Notes: a model not told the origin generated them from the letters alone. A stretch of 64,000 bases of DNA from Pseudomonas piscis (GCF_009380155.1 NZ_WHUV01000007.1:248001-312000), one strand, 5' to 3'. Numbered from the stretch's first letter, positions 9,168-18,463 are shown. Translations and numbers: made by a program.

Positions 9168-9650
9168 TCAGGCCGGTTCGATGCCGATGACCTCGATCAA
9201 GCGGTCGCCCGCCGGCCGCTGCCACAAGACCTCGTCCCCGAGACGCGCGCCCAGCAAGGCGCGACCCAGGGGCGAGGCCCAGTTCACCAGGCCCCTGGCG
9301 ACATCGGCCTGGTCCTCGCCGACCAGTTGCACACTCTTTTGGTCGCCTGTTTCATCCACATAAGTCACCCGGCTGCCAATCTGTACCCGGTCGGTGGCGC
9401 TCGCCTGTACCACCTGGGCGCTGTGCAGGCGCTGGGTGAAGTAGCGCAGGTCCCGCTCCAGCTCCGCCAGGCGCTGGGGATCGCCGGCATCTTGCAGCCC
9501 GCGCTGCTGGTGCTGTAGCTGCGCAACCTTGTCCTGGAGCTCCACCAGCCCCTGTGGCGTAACGTAGTTGGGCTGGCTGCTGACCTGGCGCTCCACCGGC
9601 TGTGCGGCTTGGGCGGCGGCCTGGTCTTCGTTGACGAAAGCACGACTCAT
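9168..9650 (-). CDS. GreA/GreB-family transcription elongation factor-like protein
   Basis: A 160-residue protein with the Gre layout. An N-terminal coiled coil (about residues 28-78, rich in Gln, Leu and Arg) precedes a C-terminal FKBP-like domain with SRVTYVDETG and SPLGRALLGARLGDEV, matching the conserved SPLGRALLGKKVGDEV block of GreA/GreB. Gre factors stimulate transcript cleavage by backtracked RNA polymerase. The 30-residue N-terminal extension and divergence from canonical GreB suggest one of the accessory Gre-like proteins common in Pseudomonas; whether it stimulates cleavage cannot be read from the sequence. It converges on gdhA. Confidence 0.78.
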   Translation of the reverse strand: MSRAFVNEDQAAAQAAQPVERQVSSQPNYVTPQGLVELQDKVAQLQHQQRGLQDAGDPQRLAELERDLRYFTQRLHSAQVVQASATDRVQIGSRVTYVDETGDQKSVQLVGEDQADVARGLVNWASPLGRALLGARLGDEVLWQRPAGDRLIEVIGIEPA

Positions 9651-9719
9651 GGCGGTTTTCCCTGGTTGGGGTTGGCCATGGTGGCAGGTCCCAGGCCTGG
9701 AGCAATGCCTGAAAGCGAC

Positions 9720-10076
9720 CTATTGCGAACGATAGGCCCGGGCGGCATCGCGATCCTTCTCCTGCTGCCAGGCCCGCTCACGCTCATCCCAGTGGCGCTG
9801 GCGATACTGTTCGCGGTCCTGGTTCTCCAGCATGGCCTGGCACTGGCGGAAGCCGTCGCTCCAGCCCTCGGCGTATTGCGCATCCTTGAGATAGCGGGGG
9901 ACGTCCTTGCGAAACTCTCCACTGATGGAGCCGGCTGCCTGTCGGCCGCTGACACAGCCGTCGTCGAAACCATCGGCAAAGGCCGGTGGATAACCCTGCT
10001 TGAGCAAGTACTGGTGATTCGATTCGCAACCACCGAGCAGCACCGGCAACAGCACGACCCACGCATAACGCCACAT
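9720..10076 (-). CDS. Small lipoprotein of unknown function
   Basis: A 118-residue predicted lipoprotein. The start MWRYAWVVLLPVLLGGC gives a signal peptide with the lipobox LLGGC. The mature part carries YAEGWSDGFRQCQ and FADGFDDGCVSG, two similar GF-D-G-C segments suggesting a short internal repeat, then a very charged C-terminal tail rich in Arg, Glu and Gln. The ATG at 10076 is chosen over an upstream TTG because GAGGGG lies 6 nt before it. It follows the Gre-family gene's upstream region and has no recognisable partner. Function unknown. Confidence 0.75.
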   Translation of the reverse strand: MWRYAWVVLLPVLLGGCESNHQYLLKQGYPPAFADGFDDGCVSGRQAAGSISGEFRKDVPRYLKDAQYAEGWSDGFRQCQAMLENQDREQYRQRHWDERERAWQQEKDRDAARAYRSQ

Positions 10077-10168
10077 CGCCAACCCCTCGCATATTCATGG
10101 GGGAAGTCTAGATGGGCATTTGTCGCCGAGCGGTGAAAGGTGGGTGAGCATCTCGTTTATCCGTGGCT

Positions 10169-10197
10169 GCTGCAGCCTGCGGGGCGCAGGCTGCAGC
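10169..10197. terminator. Perfect 13-bp hairpin beyond the DUF4105 gene
   Basis: GCTGCAGCCTGCG pairs perfectly with CGCAGGCTGCAGC around a GGG loop. It lies 11 nt past the stop of the DUF4105 gene. It has no U-tract, so it may act as an mRNA 3' stabiliser or REP-like element rather than a classic terminator. Confidence 0.6.
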
Positions 10198-10208
10198 TCA
10201 TCACAGGA

Positions 10209-12062
10209 CTAGTAGTGGTACCACTTGAGTTCGAGCATGACTTCATTGACCGGGCTGGCCAGCTGGCTGAACTCGCGCTGGGCGCTCAGGCGCAGGCCCA
10301 GGTTGCGTGACAGCTCCCATTGCTGGTTGAGGCTCAGGCTGCGGCGGACTTCGCCGTTGGTGAAGTAGTCGCCCTTGGCTTCGAGGCTGAAGTTACCCAG
10401 GGGGTTTTTCCAGAGGATGCCGGAGTCGAAGCCGGCCGCCGGAGCGATGAAGCCGGCGAAGTCGGCATTGTGTTCCACCCGTACCGTGCCCAGGACAAAG
10501 CCCAGGGTGTCCTCGCCCAATTGCCAGGTACCACCGGCACCCCCGTTGACGTGGCTGACCAGGGTTTCATCGTCGTGCTTGCCAGGTACCCGCTCCAGGC
10601 CACCGGTGACTTGCCAGGACCATGGCTGCAGCAACTCGTTGCGTGGGGTCAGGGAGCGGATGGTCGCCAGGTCCAGCTGTTGCAGCTGCCAGTGGTTGCC
10701 TTCGTACTGGCGCAGTTTCATCTGCAGGATCTCGATCTGCGCTCCGAGGGGGAAACCTTCGGCGTTGTCGTTGAGATCGTGATAAGCCATGCGCAGGCCG
10801 TATTCGGCGAAGGCCTTGTCGTCCCGCGTGCCGACGCCGAGCTGCCAGGTCCGGGACTGGTGGCCGTCCTCAGGCAGACCCGGACGCTGGATCTGCAGCT
10901 CCGGCGCCGGGTTCTGGTTGATGGCCTTGAGCAGCTCGAAGCTGCGCTGCGAGCGTTCGGCGTCGCGCTCCTGGCCGTTGGCCCGATAGCGTTCCAGGCG
11001 GTAGGCCGCGTCGACGATCAGGGCCTGGCGATCCCGGGGCATGGCCTTGAACCCGGGGTCTTGCAGTTGTTTCTGGTCGGCGCTGACCTTGAGTACCCAC
11101 TGCTGTTCTTCATGGCTCAAGGGCTGGGCGCGGCTGAGCAGCTCGCGCTCGCGGGACGGACGGTAGTCGATGCGCTCCACCAGCCCGGCGTCCTTGACAG
11201 CCTTGACCGTGTCGGTGGGGATCGCGGTGAGCGGGAACTGGCCGGTCAGGCGCAGGCTCGGGCGGGCGACCTGGAGCAGTTCCAGCAAGCGGTAGGAGCA
11301 GTTCTCGTCGAAGAAGAAGTAGTCGAACTTGATCTGCTTCAGTTCCCAGACATGCTCCACCATGCGCTCGGTTTCTTCCTGGGTCAGGTTCAGCCGGTAC
11401 TCCCACAGGTCGCGGTTCTCCAGGCTGCGGTATTCCGCCAGCTTCTCCTGGTAGGGAACCAGGGCGAACAGCCCGGGATAGCCGCCCATCAGGCCTTTCC
11501 AGGCATAGAGGATGCTGTTGTCCGAACCTTCGATATAGGCGCCGAAGTTGATCGCGTAGCTGAGCAGGGCGGTGTGGTTGCTCTGCACGTCTGCCTGGTC
11601 GATACGCAGCAAGGTGTGGCCGAACATCGACGAAGGGCTGTTGAGGTAGGCCGCCGGGAAGATCATCACCGTGCTGTGGGGGGCGACGTCCTTGAACCAT
11701 TGGCTGAACTCGTTGCACTGGACCGCAGGCAGGTCGTTGAGCCCCAGCTGCGCCTTGAGCCAGCGGGTGCGGGCCGGGTAGACGCACTGGGCATGGCGTT
11801 CGCCGGTGCTGGCTGGAGCATAGAGAGCATCGAGGGTCGCACTCAGCTCGGCATCGGGATGATGGGCGCCGTCGGCGGCGAGGAAGAAGCGTGGATCGCT
11901 GACATAGCTGCGCCAGCCGCCGAGCTTGGCGGTCTCGTAGTGGCCGATGGAGATCCAGAAGGGGTCGTTGGCCAGTTGCTGCAAACGTTGTGAGTCAATG
12001 TGGGGCGCGGCGTACAGCGGGGCGCAGGCACAGAGCGCCAGGTAGGCAAGGCGTTTGAGCAT
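10209..12062 (-). CDS. DUF4105 outer-envelope protein
   Basis: A 617-residue exported protein. The signal peptide MLKRLAYLALCACAPLYA ends at AAPH. The middle contains the DUF4105 hallmark, a lipid-enzyme-like segment with MIFPAAYLNSPSSMFGHTLL and later FFDENCSYRLLELL, giving His and Cys residues in a papain/NlpC-like arrangement. The C-terminal third alternates polar and aromatic residues and ends in Trp-Tyr-His-Tyr, consistent with an outer-membrane beta-barrel. The precise function is not established for the family. The start at 12062 directly precedes the signal peptide; the alternative nine codons upstream lacks a signal-like start. It is monocistronic with a hairpin after it. Confidence 0.78.
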   Translation of the reverse strand: MLKRLAYLALCACAPLYAAPHIDSQRLQQLANDPFWISIGHYETAKLGGWRSYVSDPRFFLAADGAHHPDAELSATLDALYAPASTGERHAQCVYPARTRWLKAQLGLNDLPAVQCNEFSQWFKDVAPHSTVMIFPAAYLNSPSSMFGHTLLRIDQADVQSNHTALLSYAINFGAYIEGSDNSILYAWKGLMGGYPGLFALVPYQEKLAEYRSLENRDLWEYRLNLTQEETERMVEHVWELKQIKFDYFFFDENCSYRLLELLQVARPSLRLTGQFPLTAIPTDTVKAVKDAGLVERIDYRPSRERELLSRAQPLSHEEQQWVLKVSADQKQLQDPGFKAMPRDRQALIVDAAYRLERYRANGQERDAERSQRSFELLKAINQNPAPELQIQRPGLPEDGHQSRTWQLGVGTRDDKAFAEYGLRMAYHDLNDNAEGFPLGAQIEILQMKLRQYEGNHWQLQQLDLATIRSLTPRNELLQPWSWQVTGGLERVPGKHDDETLVSHVNGGAGGTWQLGEDTLGFVLGTVRVEHNADFAGFIAPAAGFDSGILWKNPLGNFSLEAKGDYFTNGEVRRSLSLNQQWELSRNLGLRLSAQREFSQLASPVNEVMLELKWYHY

Positions 12063-12113
12063 GGTGGGCAACTTGAGTCGGAAATACAAAAGCCCGGAAG
12101 GGGCAGGATCAGA

Positions 12114-12147
12114 AAGAAAAACCCGCTCCCCGAAAGGAGCGGGCGGG
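12114..12147 (-). terminator. Rho-independent terminator of the DUF3015 gene
   Basis: Read on the minus strand, GCCCGCTCC, a short TTTC loop and GGGGAGCGGG form a GC-rich stem followed by five T residues. It lies directly after the DUF3015 stop. Confidence 0.88.
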
Positions 12148-12154
12148 GGCCGGC

Positions 12155-12643
12155 TTAGGCTGGAGTGGCGTACTTGGCCAGGCGAGCATCGCCTTTGAGT
12201 ACGGCCAGGGTGTTGGTATGCACGTCTTCGGCGGTCACGTCGGCCTTGCTGAAGATCTGCTGGAAGTGTTCATGGGTAACCGCGGCGAAGTGCGCACGGT
12301 CTTCTGGAGCTACACCCAGGACTACGGCGTAGGTGGTCAGGGCTTCGCCCTGGCCCTTGGCCATGTCTTCGGACAGCTCGTTCATCATGCCGTTCATGGC
12401 GAACCAGGATTTGCCACCGTAGGTCAGGGCGGCGTTGGTGGAGCAGCCGTTGGTGCCGGAGGTCATGCCGAAAGTGGCGTTGCCGGAGGTACCGTTAGTG
12501 GTGGAAGCCAGGAAGTGGGCAGGAGTGCCGCGCTGGCCTTTGAACAGCATGTTGCCCCAACCGCAGTCCGGGCCACCTGGCGCTTGGGCCATGGCGTTCA
12601 GGGAGACGGCGGTGAAGAGAGTACCGAGAAGAATCCGTTTCAT
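12155..12643 (-). CDS. DUF3015 periplasmic protein
   Basis: A 162-residue exported protein. The start MKRILLGTLFTAVSLNAMAQ is a clean signal peptide with AMAQ cleavage. The mature N-terminus APGGPDCGWGNMLFKGQRG and the pair of cysteines (PDCGWG and TNGCSTN) are typical of DUF3015 proteins, which occur in many pseudomonads and have no known activity. The start at 12643 is preferred over the upstream ATG because it begins the signal peptide and has AAGAGA at a suitable distance. It is divergent from the LonB-like protease with 278 nt between them. Confidence 0.82.
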   Translation of the reverse strand: MKRILLGTLFTAVSLNAMAQAPGGPDCGWGNMLFKGQRGTPAHFLASTTNGTSGNATFGMTSGTNGCSTNAALTYGGKSWFAMNGMMNELSEDMAKGQGEALTTYAVVLGVAPEDRAHFAAVTHEHFQQIFSKADVTAEDVHTNTLAVLKGDARLAKYATPA

Positions 12644-12921
12644 AGCGTTGTTCTCTTTGTGCATACCAATAATGGACAGGGAGGTTGGTCCGTGCTGGCA
12701 CCAGGGGACCGGTTATTTATCCGGTCGCGCAGGTTGGAGTTTAGGCAGATTCCATCGGTTCCGTAAGTATTTACAACGCGATACTGGAAATGCCAGGTGG
12801 CCCCTGGCATGGGGGGACAGGCTACGGCTCGTCCCTGTTCGGCCATCAGGCGCGCCTTGCCAGCCGGGCCTGGCCAGCGCCAGAATGCCGCCATCCGCCC
12901 CGCCTGATGTAAGGAAGTCCG

Positions 12922-15360
12922 ATGCCTGATCCTGTTGCCGCCAGCCTGCGTCTCGCGCCTGAGGCCTTGACCCGTCCGTTCTCCGCTGAGCAGTTCAGCT
13001 TCTCGACCACCAATGATCTGGAGCCCTTTCGCGGTGTACTTGGCCAGGAACGCGCGGTTGAGGCCCTGCAATTCGGCGTGGCCATGCCCCGCCCCGGTTA
13101 CAACGTATTCGTCATGGGCGAGCCGGGCACCGGGCGCTTCTCTTTCGTCAAACGCTACCTGAAGGCCGAGGGCAAGCGCCTGCAGACGCCATCGGACTGG
13201 GTCTACGTCAATAATTTCGACGAGCCGCGCGAGCCCCGGGCGCTGGAACTGGCGGCGGGGGCCGCGGGCAGCTTCATCGCCGATATCAACGGTTTGATCG
13301 ACAACCTGCTGGCAACCTTTCCAGCGGTCTTCGAACACCCGTCCTACCAGCAGAAGAAGAGCGCCATCGACCGCGCCTTCAACCAGCGCTATGACCGTGC
13401 CCTGGATGTGATCGAACGCCTGGCCCTGGAGAAGGACGTGGCGCTGTATCGCGATAGCAGCAATATCGCCTTCACTCCGATGTACGAAGGCAAGGCGTTG
13501 GACGAGGCCGAGTTCGCCCAGTTGCCGGAGGCCGATCGCGAACGTTTCCACGAGGACATTTCTGCCCTTGAAGAGCGCCTCAACGAAGAGTTGGCGAGCC
13601 TGCCGCAGTGGAAGCGCGAGTCGAGCAACCAGCTGCGCCAGCTCAACGAGGAAACCATCACCCTGGCCCTGCAGCCGTTGCTGGCGCCATTGTCTGAGAA
13701 GTACGCGGAGAACGCCGGGGTCTGTGGCTACCTGCAGGCCATGCAGGTCTACCTGCTGAAAACCGTGGTCGAGCAATTGGTGGATGACAGCAAGACCGAC
13801 GCCGTGGCGCGCAAGCTGCTGGAGGAGCAGTACTGCCCGAGCCTGGTGGTCGGCCATCCCGCCAGCGGCGGTGCCCCGGTGGTGTTCGAGCCCCATCCGA
13901 CCTACGACAACCTGTTCGGGCGGATCGAGTACAGCACCGACCAGGGCGCGCTCTACACCACCTACCGGCAATTGCGCCCCGGTGCCCTGCACCGGGCCAA
14001 TGGCGGCTTCCTGATCCTGGAAGCCGAGAAGATGCTCAGCGAGCCCTTCGTCTGGGACGCGCTCAAGCGCGCCTTGCAGTCGCGCAAGCTGAAGATGGAG
14101 TCGCCGCTGGGGGAAATGGGCCGCCTGGCCACCGTGACCCTGACGCCGCAGATGATCCCGCTGCAGGTCAAGGTGATCATCATCGGTGCTCGCCAGCTGT
14201 ACTACACGCTGCAGGACCTGGATCCGGACTTCCAGGAAATGTTCCGCGTGCTGGTGGACTTCGACGAAGACATCCCGATGGTGGACGAGAGCCTCGAACA
14301 GTTCGCCCAGTTGCTCAAGACCCGTACCTCGGAGGAGGGCATGGCGCCTCTGACCGCGGATGCGGTGGCGCGCCTGGCTACCTACAGCGCGCGCCTGGCC
14401 GAGCACCAGGGGCGCTTGTCGGCGCGGATCGGCGACCTGTTCCAGCTGGTCAGCGAGGCCGATTTCATCCGCCACCTGGCCTCGGACGAAATGACCGATG
14501 CGGGGCATATCGAACGGGCGCTCAAGGCCAAGGCCACCCGTACCGGCCGGGTCTCGGCGCGGATTCTCGACGACATGCTGGCCGGCATCATCCTCATCGA
14601 CACCGATGGCGCGGCCGTGGGCAAGTGCAACGGCCTGACCGTACTGGAGGTGGGTGATTCGGCTTTTGGCGTGCCGGCGCGAATTTCCGCCACGGTCTAC
14701 CCCGGCGGCAGCGGCATCGTCGACATCGAGCGCGAGGTCAACCTGGGGCAGCCGATCCACTCCAAGGGGGTGATGATCCTGACCGGTTACCTGGGCAGCC
14801 GTTATGCCCAGGAATTCCCCCTGGCGATTTCGGCAAGCATCGCCCTGGAGCAGTCCTACGGTTATGTGGATGGCGATAGTGCTTCGCTGGGCGAGGCCTG
14901 CACGCTGATCTCGGCGTTGTCGAGGACGCCGCTCAAGCAGTGCTTCGCCATCACCGGTTCGATCAACCAGTTCGGGGAAGTGCAGGCGGTCGGCGGGGTC
15001 AACGAGAAGATCGAAGGTTTCTTCCGCCTGTGCGAAGCCCGTGGGCTGACCGGTGAGCAGGGCGCGATCATTCCCCAGGCCAACGTCGCCACCCTGATGC
15101 TCGACGAGAAGGTCCTGCAGGCAGTGCGTGATGGGATGTTCCATGTGTATGCAGTGCGCCAGGCCGACGAGGCCCTGAGCCTGCTGGTGGGCGAACCTGC
15201 CGGCGAACCGGATGCCGATGGCCAGTTTCCCGAGGGCAGCGTGAATGCCCGGGTGGTTGAGCGCTTGCGGGTGATCGCCGAAATGATCAGCGAGGAAGAC
15301 CTGAAGGAGGCGGAGAAGGAGTCGGCGCAGGAGGCGTTGGCAGAAGCCAAGCCGGCCTGA
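12922..15360 (+). CDS. LonB-like ATP-dependent protease
   Basis: An 812-residue AAA+ protease of the YcbZ/LonB type rather than classical LonA. There is no LonA N-terminal substrate domain; instead the protein starts with LSP-like FRGVLGQERAVEALQFG and a Walker A GEPGTGRF, in which the usual GKT/S is replaced by GRF. A long insertion follows, then AAA lid segments and a C-terminal Ser-Lys protease domain. The catalytic serine is in YVDGDSASLGEA and the lysine in GGVNEKIEGFF, both intact. The degenerate P-loop is a feature I recall in this family. AAGGAAG lies upstream of the ATG. Probable role is protein quality control; substrate unknown. Confidence 0.83.
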   Translation: MPDPVAASLRLAPEALTRPFSAEQFSFSTTNDLEPFRGVLGQERAVEALQFGVAMPRPGYNVFVMGEPGTGRFSFVKRYLKAEGKRLQTPSDWVYVNNFDEPREPRALELAAGAAGSFIADINGLIDNLLATFPAVFEHPSYQQKKSAIDRAFNQRYDRALDVIERLALEKDVALYRDSSNIAFTPMYEGKALDEAEFAQLPEADRERFHEDISALEERLNEELASLPQWKRESSNQLRQLNEETITLALQPLLAPLSEKYAENAGVCGYLQAMQVYLLKTVVEQLVDDSKTDAVARKLLEEQYCPSLVVGHPASGGAPVVFEPHPTYDNLFGRIEYSTDQGALYTTYRQLRPGALHRANGGFLILEAEKMLSEPFVWDALKRALQSRKLKMESPLGEMGRLATVTLTPQMIPLQVKVIIIGARQLYYTLQDLDPDFQEMFRVLVDFDEDIPMVDESLEQFAQLLKTRTSEEGMAPLTADAVARLATYSARLAEHQGRLSARIGDLFQLVSEADFIRHLASDEMTDAGHIERALKAKATRTGRVSARILDDMLAGIILIDTDGAAVGKCNGLTVLEVGDSAFGVPARISATVYPGGSGIVDIEREVNLGQPIHSKGVMILTGYLGSRYAQEFPLAISASIALEQSYGYVDGDSASLGEACTLISALSRTPLKQCFAITGSINQFGEVQAVGGVNEKIEGFFRLCEARGLTGEQGAIIPQANVATLMLDEKVLQAVRDGMFHVYAVRQADEALSLLVGEPAGEPDADGQFPEGSVNARVVERLRVIAEMISEEDLKEAEKESAQEALAEAKPA

Positions 15361-15412
15361 TGACGGACGATGGCGAGGGCATTGGCTCTCGCCATCGGCG
15401 TCGATGCGCTGA
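15361..15412 (+). terminator. Hairpin after the LonB-like gene
   Basis: GATGGCGAG pairs with CTCGCCATC around a 10-nt loop within 20 nt of the stop, followed shortly by AATTTTTC. It is a plausible terminator with an imperfectly placed T-tract. Confidence 0.5.
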
Positions 15413-15574
15413 CGCCAATTTTTCAAAGTAGACCATTCGGCGCCTGTTGGATCGGTCAACTTTGTTTATCGGGCTTTTCTTCTATTCTCAGGGCAAGGAG
15501 AACGACAACCGTCGCTGGATCGAAACAGCCTTCGACCGAAGGCTGAATAGTGGATCTACCCGAGGGTCGCCGCC

Positions 15575-15916
15575 ATGTCGCGCAACCTTTGCCTCACTCG
15601 CCAATGCCTTGGCCTCGTCACCCGTATCGAATGCTGCGTCCGCCCCCTGGCGGGAGACAACGGTATGTGGACCCTGCTCTTCGCCGCCGGAATGGCCGGT
15701 GAACAACCTTCGGCAATCAAGTCCCAGGGACCGTTCTGCGGTCCGGTGGTGGCCGAGTCCATCCTCGATTCCATCGTTGAAAGCCTGACTACCCATGGCT
15801 ACCAGTTGGCGGACGATCCGCAGATCTGGTGCCTGCACCTGCAGGCCCAGTTGCGTCAGATCAACGGGGAACGGGGGCGCAACAGTGGCGACTTCCAGTT
15901 CCACCCCGAGCACTGA
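15575..15916 (+). CDS. Conserved small protein of unknown function
   Basis: A 113-residue cytoplasmic protein with no signal peptide or membrane segment. The N-terminal 25 residues hold four cysteines (MSRNLCLTRQCLGL, then ECCVRPL), which could bind a metal but show no standard spacing. The rest is ordinary in composition. Its place between the LonB-like gene and UPF0114 matches a conserved hypothetical gene I recall in P. aeruginosa (PA4575 position). GAGGG lies 9 nt before the ATG. A shared inverted repeat separates it from the convergent lipoprotein gene. Confidence 0.65.
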   Translation: MSRNLCLTRQCLGLVTRIECCVRPLAGDNGMWTLLFAAGMAGEQPSAIKSQGPFCGPVVAESILDSIVESLTTHGYQLADDPQIWCLHLQAQLRQINGERGRNSGDFQFHPEH

Positions 15917-15917
15917 A

Positions 15918-15939
15918 AGCCGGGCCTCGATGCCCGGCT
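15918..15939. terminator. Bidirectional hairpin between convergent genes
   Basis: AGCCGGGC and GCCCGGCT form an 8-bp stem with a 6-nt loop exactly between the two convergent stop codons. The minus-strand stop lies at the foot of the stem. Confidence 0.65.
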
Positions 15940-17770
15940 AGGGCGCGGCAGGCGCGGATTCGACCTTGTCGAGCCTGACCTCGAAGCCGTATTCCACGGT
16001 GTTCAGCTCCGTGCGGTTGTAGCTTTCCAGCTGGCTCGGTTGGCCGTAGAAGTAATGCACGTCATACAACGCCGGGCCGCCATGCGGCGCGCTGTGGGAG
16101 ACGGCGAGGATCTCCTTGAGGTACTGGCCGCTCGCATCCTTGGCATAGAAGCGCCAGGCATCCGAGGCAAAGAGCTGCTGGTCGACGATCAGTGCATTGC
16201 CCTTGAGCTCCAGGCCCTTGGGCAACTGCTGCGCAGTGAGGGTCTGCTTCTCGATATTGGCCAGGAACAATGGGATCGAGCCGACCGCATAGGCGGGGGT
16301 TTCCGGGAACAGGTTCAGGTCATAGGTAATCAAGCCGCGCAAGGCGTCGATCTCGAATGCTTCGTCCGGCAACTCGATGGGCTCGCCACGCTGACCCTGG
16401 TCGTTCTGGGTAAAGAAAGTCAGTGGTGTGTCGCCTGTACTGAACTGCCCGCCCAGCAGCTCGTCGTTGAAGGTCCGCGGATGGCTGAACTCGATGCGTG
16501 CATCACTGGCGTCCTCCACCGACTGGCTGATGGTCACTGACTTCTTCAGCGACTCCTCGTCGATCTGCGCTCCCTTGAGGTAGCTGGCCGCCTGGTCGTC
16601 ATAGACCACCACCGGTATTGGTAGTGCCTGGATGGTCTTGTCGGTGGTGTTGCGTTCGAAACTCAATACCGGCAGGTCAAGATCCTTGCGTGTGACCTGT
16701 GCCTTGGAGAAATCCAGTACCGCGACCTCCAGTTTGTCCACCATGCCGTTGAAGTAGACCTTGGCGTAGCGTCGGGTGTGCTTGCGGTCGAAGGCTTGCT
16801 GTTCATCTTCCAGTTGCTTTTCGAAGGCATCGCTCCATGCGCTCTGCTTTTGCATTGCGGCCAGTTGGCGCCGATAGAAGGCGATCTGCTCGGCGTCCTC
16901 GTTGATCGATCCGGAACGCGAGAGGACCTGGCCGCTGCTGTCCCGGGCCTGCACCATCAGGGTATTGACCGAAACGTCACTGGCCTCCTCGAGCACTGGA
17001 GCGTTGTTGTTCATCTCGATCTCGGCGACGTTTTTCTCCAGGGCCAGCAGGGTCAGGCTGATGTTGCCGTCCTTGCGTGGCTTGCCGATGTCGGCCTTGG
17101 CCAGCTCGAAAGTCAGCACTCGCTGGGGCGCCATGACCTCGAGCTTGCCTTGCAGGGAGACCGGCTGCGGCTGGCTCTTGTTGTCGATTTCCAGGCCTTC
17201 GACGAAGGGGTAGGCGACGGTCAGGTCATCCGGGTTGGTCATGTTCGAGCTGGAAGGACTCAGCTGGATGCCTGGATCGGTTTCCGACCATTCAGGCTGG
17301 AAGTCCACGACTTTCTTGTTGCTCAGGGTGACCGATTGCCATTCCAGGCCATGGGGAAAAGGAAAGTGCCCGGGGATGCTGAAGTTGAAGGGAAAGATCG
17401 GTTGCAGGTCGGTCAGGTAGTCCGAGTTCGAACGCTTGCGCAGTACGAACAGGCCATTGACATAGGTATCCACCAGGGCCTGCGGGGTAGGGTAGTGCTT
17501 GAGCACGGCGAGACTGTCATCGCCGTACTCGGTCTCGATGGGCTTGGTGGCGAGCTTGAGCTGGGCTCGCTCCAGCAACAGCAGCGAACCGCCAAGGTCG
17601 GCGAAGGCATCCTTGAGCTTGGGGTCCTGGATGGCCGCAAGGGACTTTTCCAGTTGCGCGGCTTCGTCCTTGAGGTTGGCCTCTTGCTTTTCATCGCTGG
17701 GCGAACAGCCGCCGCTACTCAGCAGGGCCAGACCAAGGCCGAGGCTCGCCAAAGGCAATCGCAAATCCAT
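15938..17770 (-). CDS. Large lipoprotein of unknown function
   Basis: A 610-residue predicted lipoprotein. Start MDLRLPLASLGLGLALLSS with lipobox SSGGC gives lipidation at about Cys22, followed by SPSDEKQ; no Asp at +2, so sorting to the outer membrane is likely. A helical, Lys/Glu/Leu-rich stretch (about 25-75) precedes a long mixed beta-rich body with no family I recognise. The ATG at 17770 has AGGAAAACTGGAAA just upstream and starts the signal peptide, so it is chosen over the longer frame that reaches back to the UPF0114 promoter region. It is divergent from the UPF0114 gene and monocistronic. Confidence 0.7.
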   Translation of the reverse strand: MDLRLPLASLGLGLALLSSGGCSPSDEKQEANLKDEAAQLEKSLAAIQDPKLKDAFADLGGSLLLLERAQLKLATKPIETEYGDDSLAVLKHYPTPQALVDTYVNGLFVLRKRSNSDYLTDLQPIFPFNFSIPGHFPFPHGLEWQSVTLSNKKVVDFQPEWSETDPGIQLSPSSSNMTNPDDLTVAYPFVEGLEIDNKSQPQPVSLQGKLEVMAPQRVLTFELAKADIGKPRKDGNISLTLLALEKNVAEIEMNNNAPVLEEASDVSVNTLMVQARDSSGQVLSRSGSINEDAEQIAFYRRQLAAMQKQSAWSDAFEKQLEDEQQAFDRKHTRRYAKVYFNGMVDKLEVAVLDFSKAQVTRKDLDLPVLSFERNTTDKTIQALPIPVVVYDDQAASYLKGAQIDEESLKKSVTISQSVEDASDARIEFSHPRTFNDELLGGQFSTGDTPLTFFTQNDQGQRGEPIELPDEAFEIDALRGLITYDLNLFPETPAYAVGSIPLFLANIEKQTLTAQQLPKGLELKGNALIVDQQLFASDAWRFYAKDASGQYLKEILAVSHSAPHGGPALYDVHYFYGQPSQLESYNRTELNTVEYGFEVRLDKVESAPAAP

Positions 17771-17860
17771 TTTCCAGTTTTCCTGTCCAGGGTCGGTGGG
17801 CGGTTGGAGTGGCTTCGACACTAGCAGAAAAAACGCTCGGAAAAACCCGTGGAGCTGTGG

Positions 17861-17889
17861 TTTATGGGGTTTTGGGGCGCTGATATACT
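17861..17889 (+). promoter_or_regulatory. Candidate promoter of the UPF0114 gene
   Basis: A good -10, TATACT, lies 17 nt after a weak -35, TTTATG. The predicted start is about 27 nt before the ATG. The -10 and spacing are the evidence. Confidence 0.45.
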
Positions 17890-17922
17890 CGCCGCCGTTT
17901 TCACACCGGCTGCGAGATTCCA

Positions 17923-18411
17923 ATGGAACGTTTTATCGAAAATACAATGTATGCATCACGTTGGCTGCTGGCGCCGATCTACTTCGGTCTGTCACTGGGC
18001 CTGCTGGCGCTGGCATTGAAGTTCTTCCAGGAAGTTTTCCACGTCATTCCCAACGTGTTCGCCATGGCTGAGTCCGAGCTGATCCTGGTCCTGTTGTCGT
18101 TGATCGACATGGCACTGGTGGGCGGCTTGCTGGTGATGGTGATGATCTCTGGCTACGAGAACTTCGTGTCGCAACTGGATATCGACGAAAACAAGGAAAA
18201 GCTCAGCTGGCTGGGCAAGATGGACTCCTCGTCGCTGAAGATGAAAGTGGCGGCATCCATCGTGGCGATTTCCTCGATCCACCTGCTGCGGGTGTTCATG
18301 GATGCCAAGAACACTCCTACGGAGTACCTGCTGTGGTACGTGGTGATCCACATGACCTTCGTGGTCTCGGCGTTTGCCATGGGCTACCTGGACAAGCTGA
18401 CCAAGCACTGA
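17923..18411 (+). CDS. UPF0114 (YqhA-family) membrane protein
   Basis: A 162-residue inner-membrane protein with about four hydrophobic segments, around residues 12-35, 50-75, 108-125 and 135-155. SLIDMALVGGLLVMVMISGYENFVS is the highly conserved UPF0114 core. The family is widespread in proteobacteria and its function is unknown. Length is normal. A strong hairpin follows the stop and a candidate promoter precedes it, so it is probably monocistronic. Confidence 0.88.
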   Translation: MERFIENTMYASRWLLAPIYFGLSLGLLALALKFFQEVFHVIPNVFAMAESELILVLLSLIDMALVGGLLVMVMISGYENFVSQLDIDENKEKLSWLGKMDSSSLKMKVAASIVAISSIHLLRVFMDAKNTPTEYLLWYVVIHMTFVVSAFAMGYLDKLTKH

Positions 18412-18433
18412 AGAACTCTTGATTGCCTGTAAG

Positions 18434-18463
18434 CCGCCCGGCCGTTGTGAAACGGACGGGCGG
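18434..18463 (+). terminator. Terminator-like hairpin after UPF0114
   Basis: CCGCCCG-G-CCGTT pairs with AACGG-A-CGGGCGG (12 bp with one mismatch) around GTGA. It lies 22 nt after the stop. There is only a weak T-tract. Confidence 0.6.

Noticed and set aside
12640..15459. A 939-codon open frame antisense to the LonB-like protease
   Set aside because: Same codon-bias shadow. The plus strand carries intact protease motifs.
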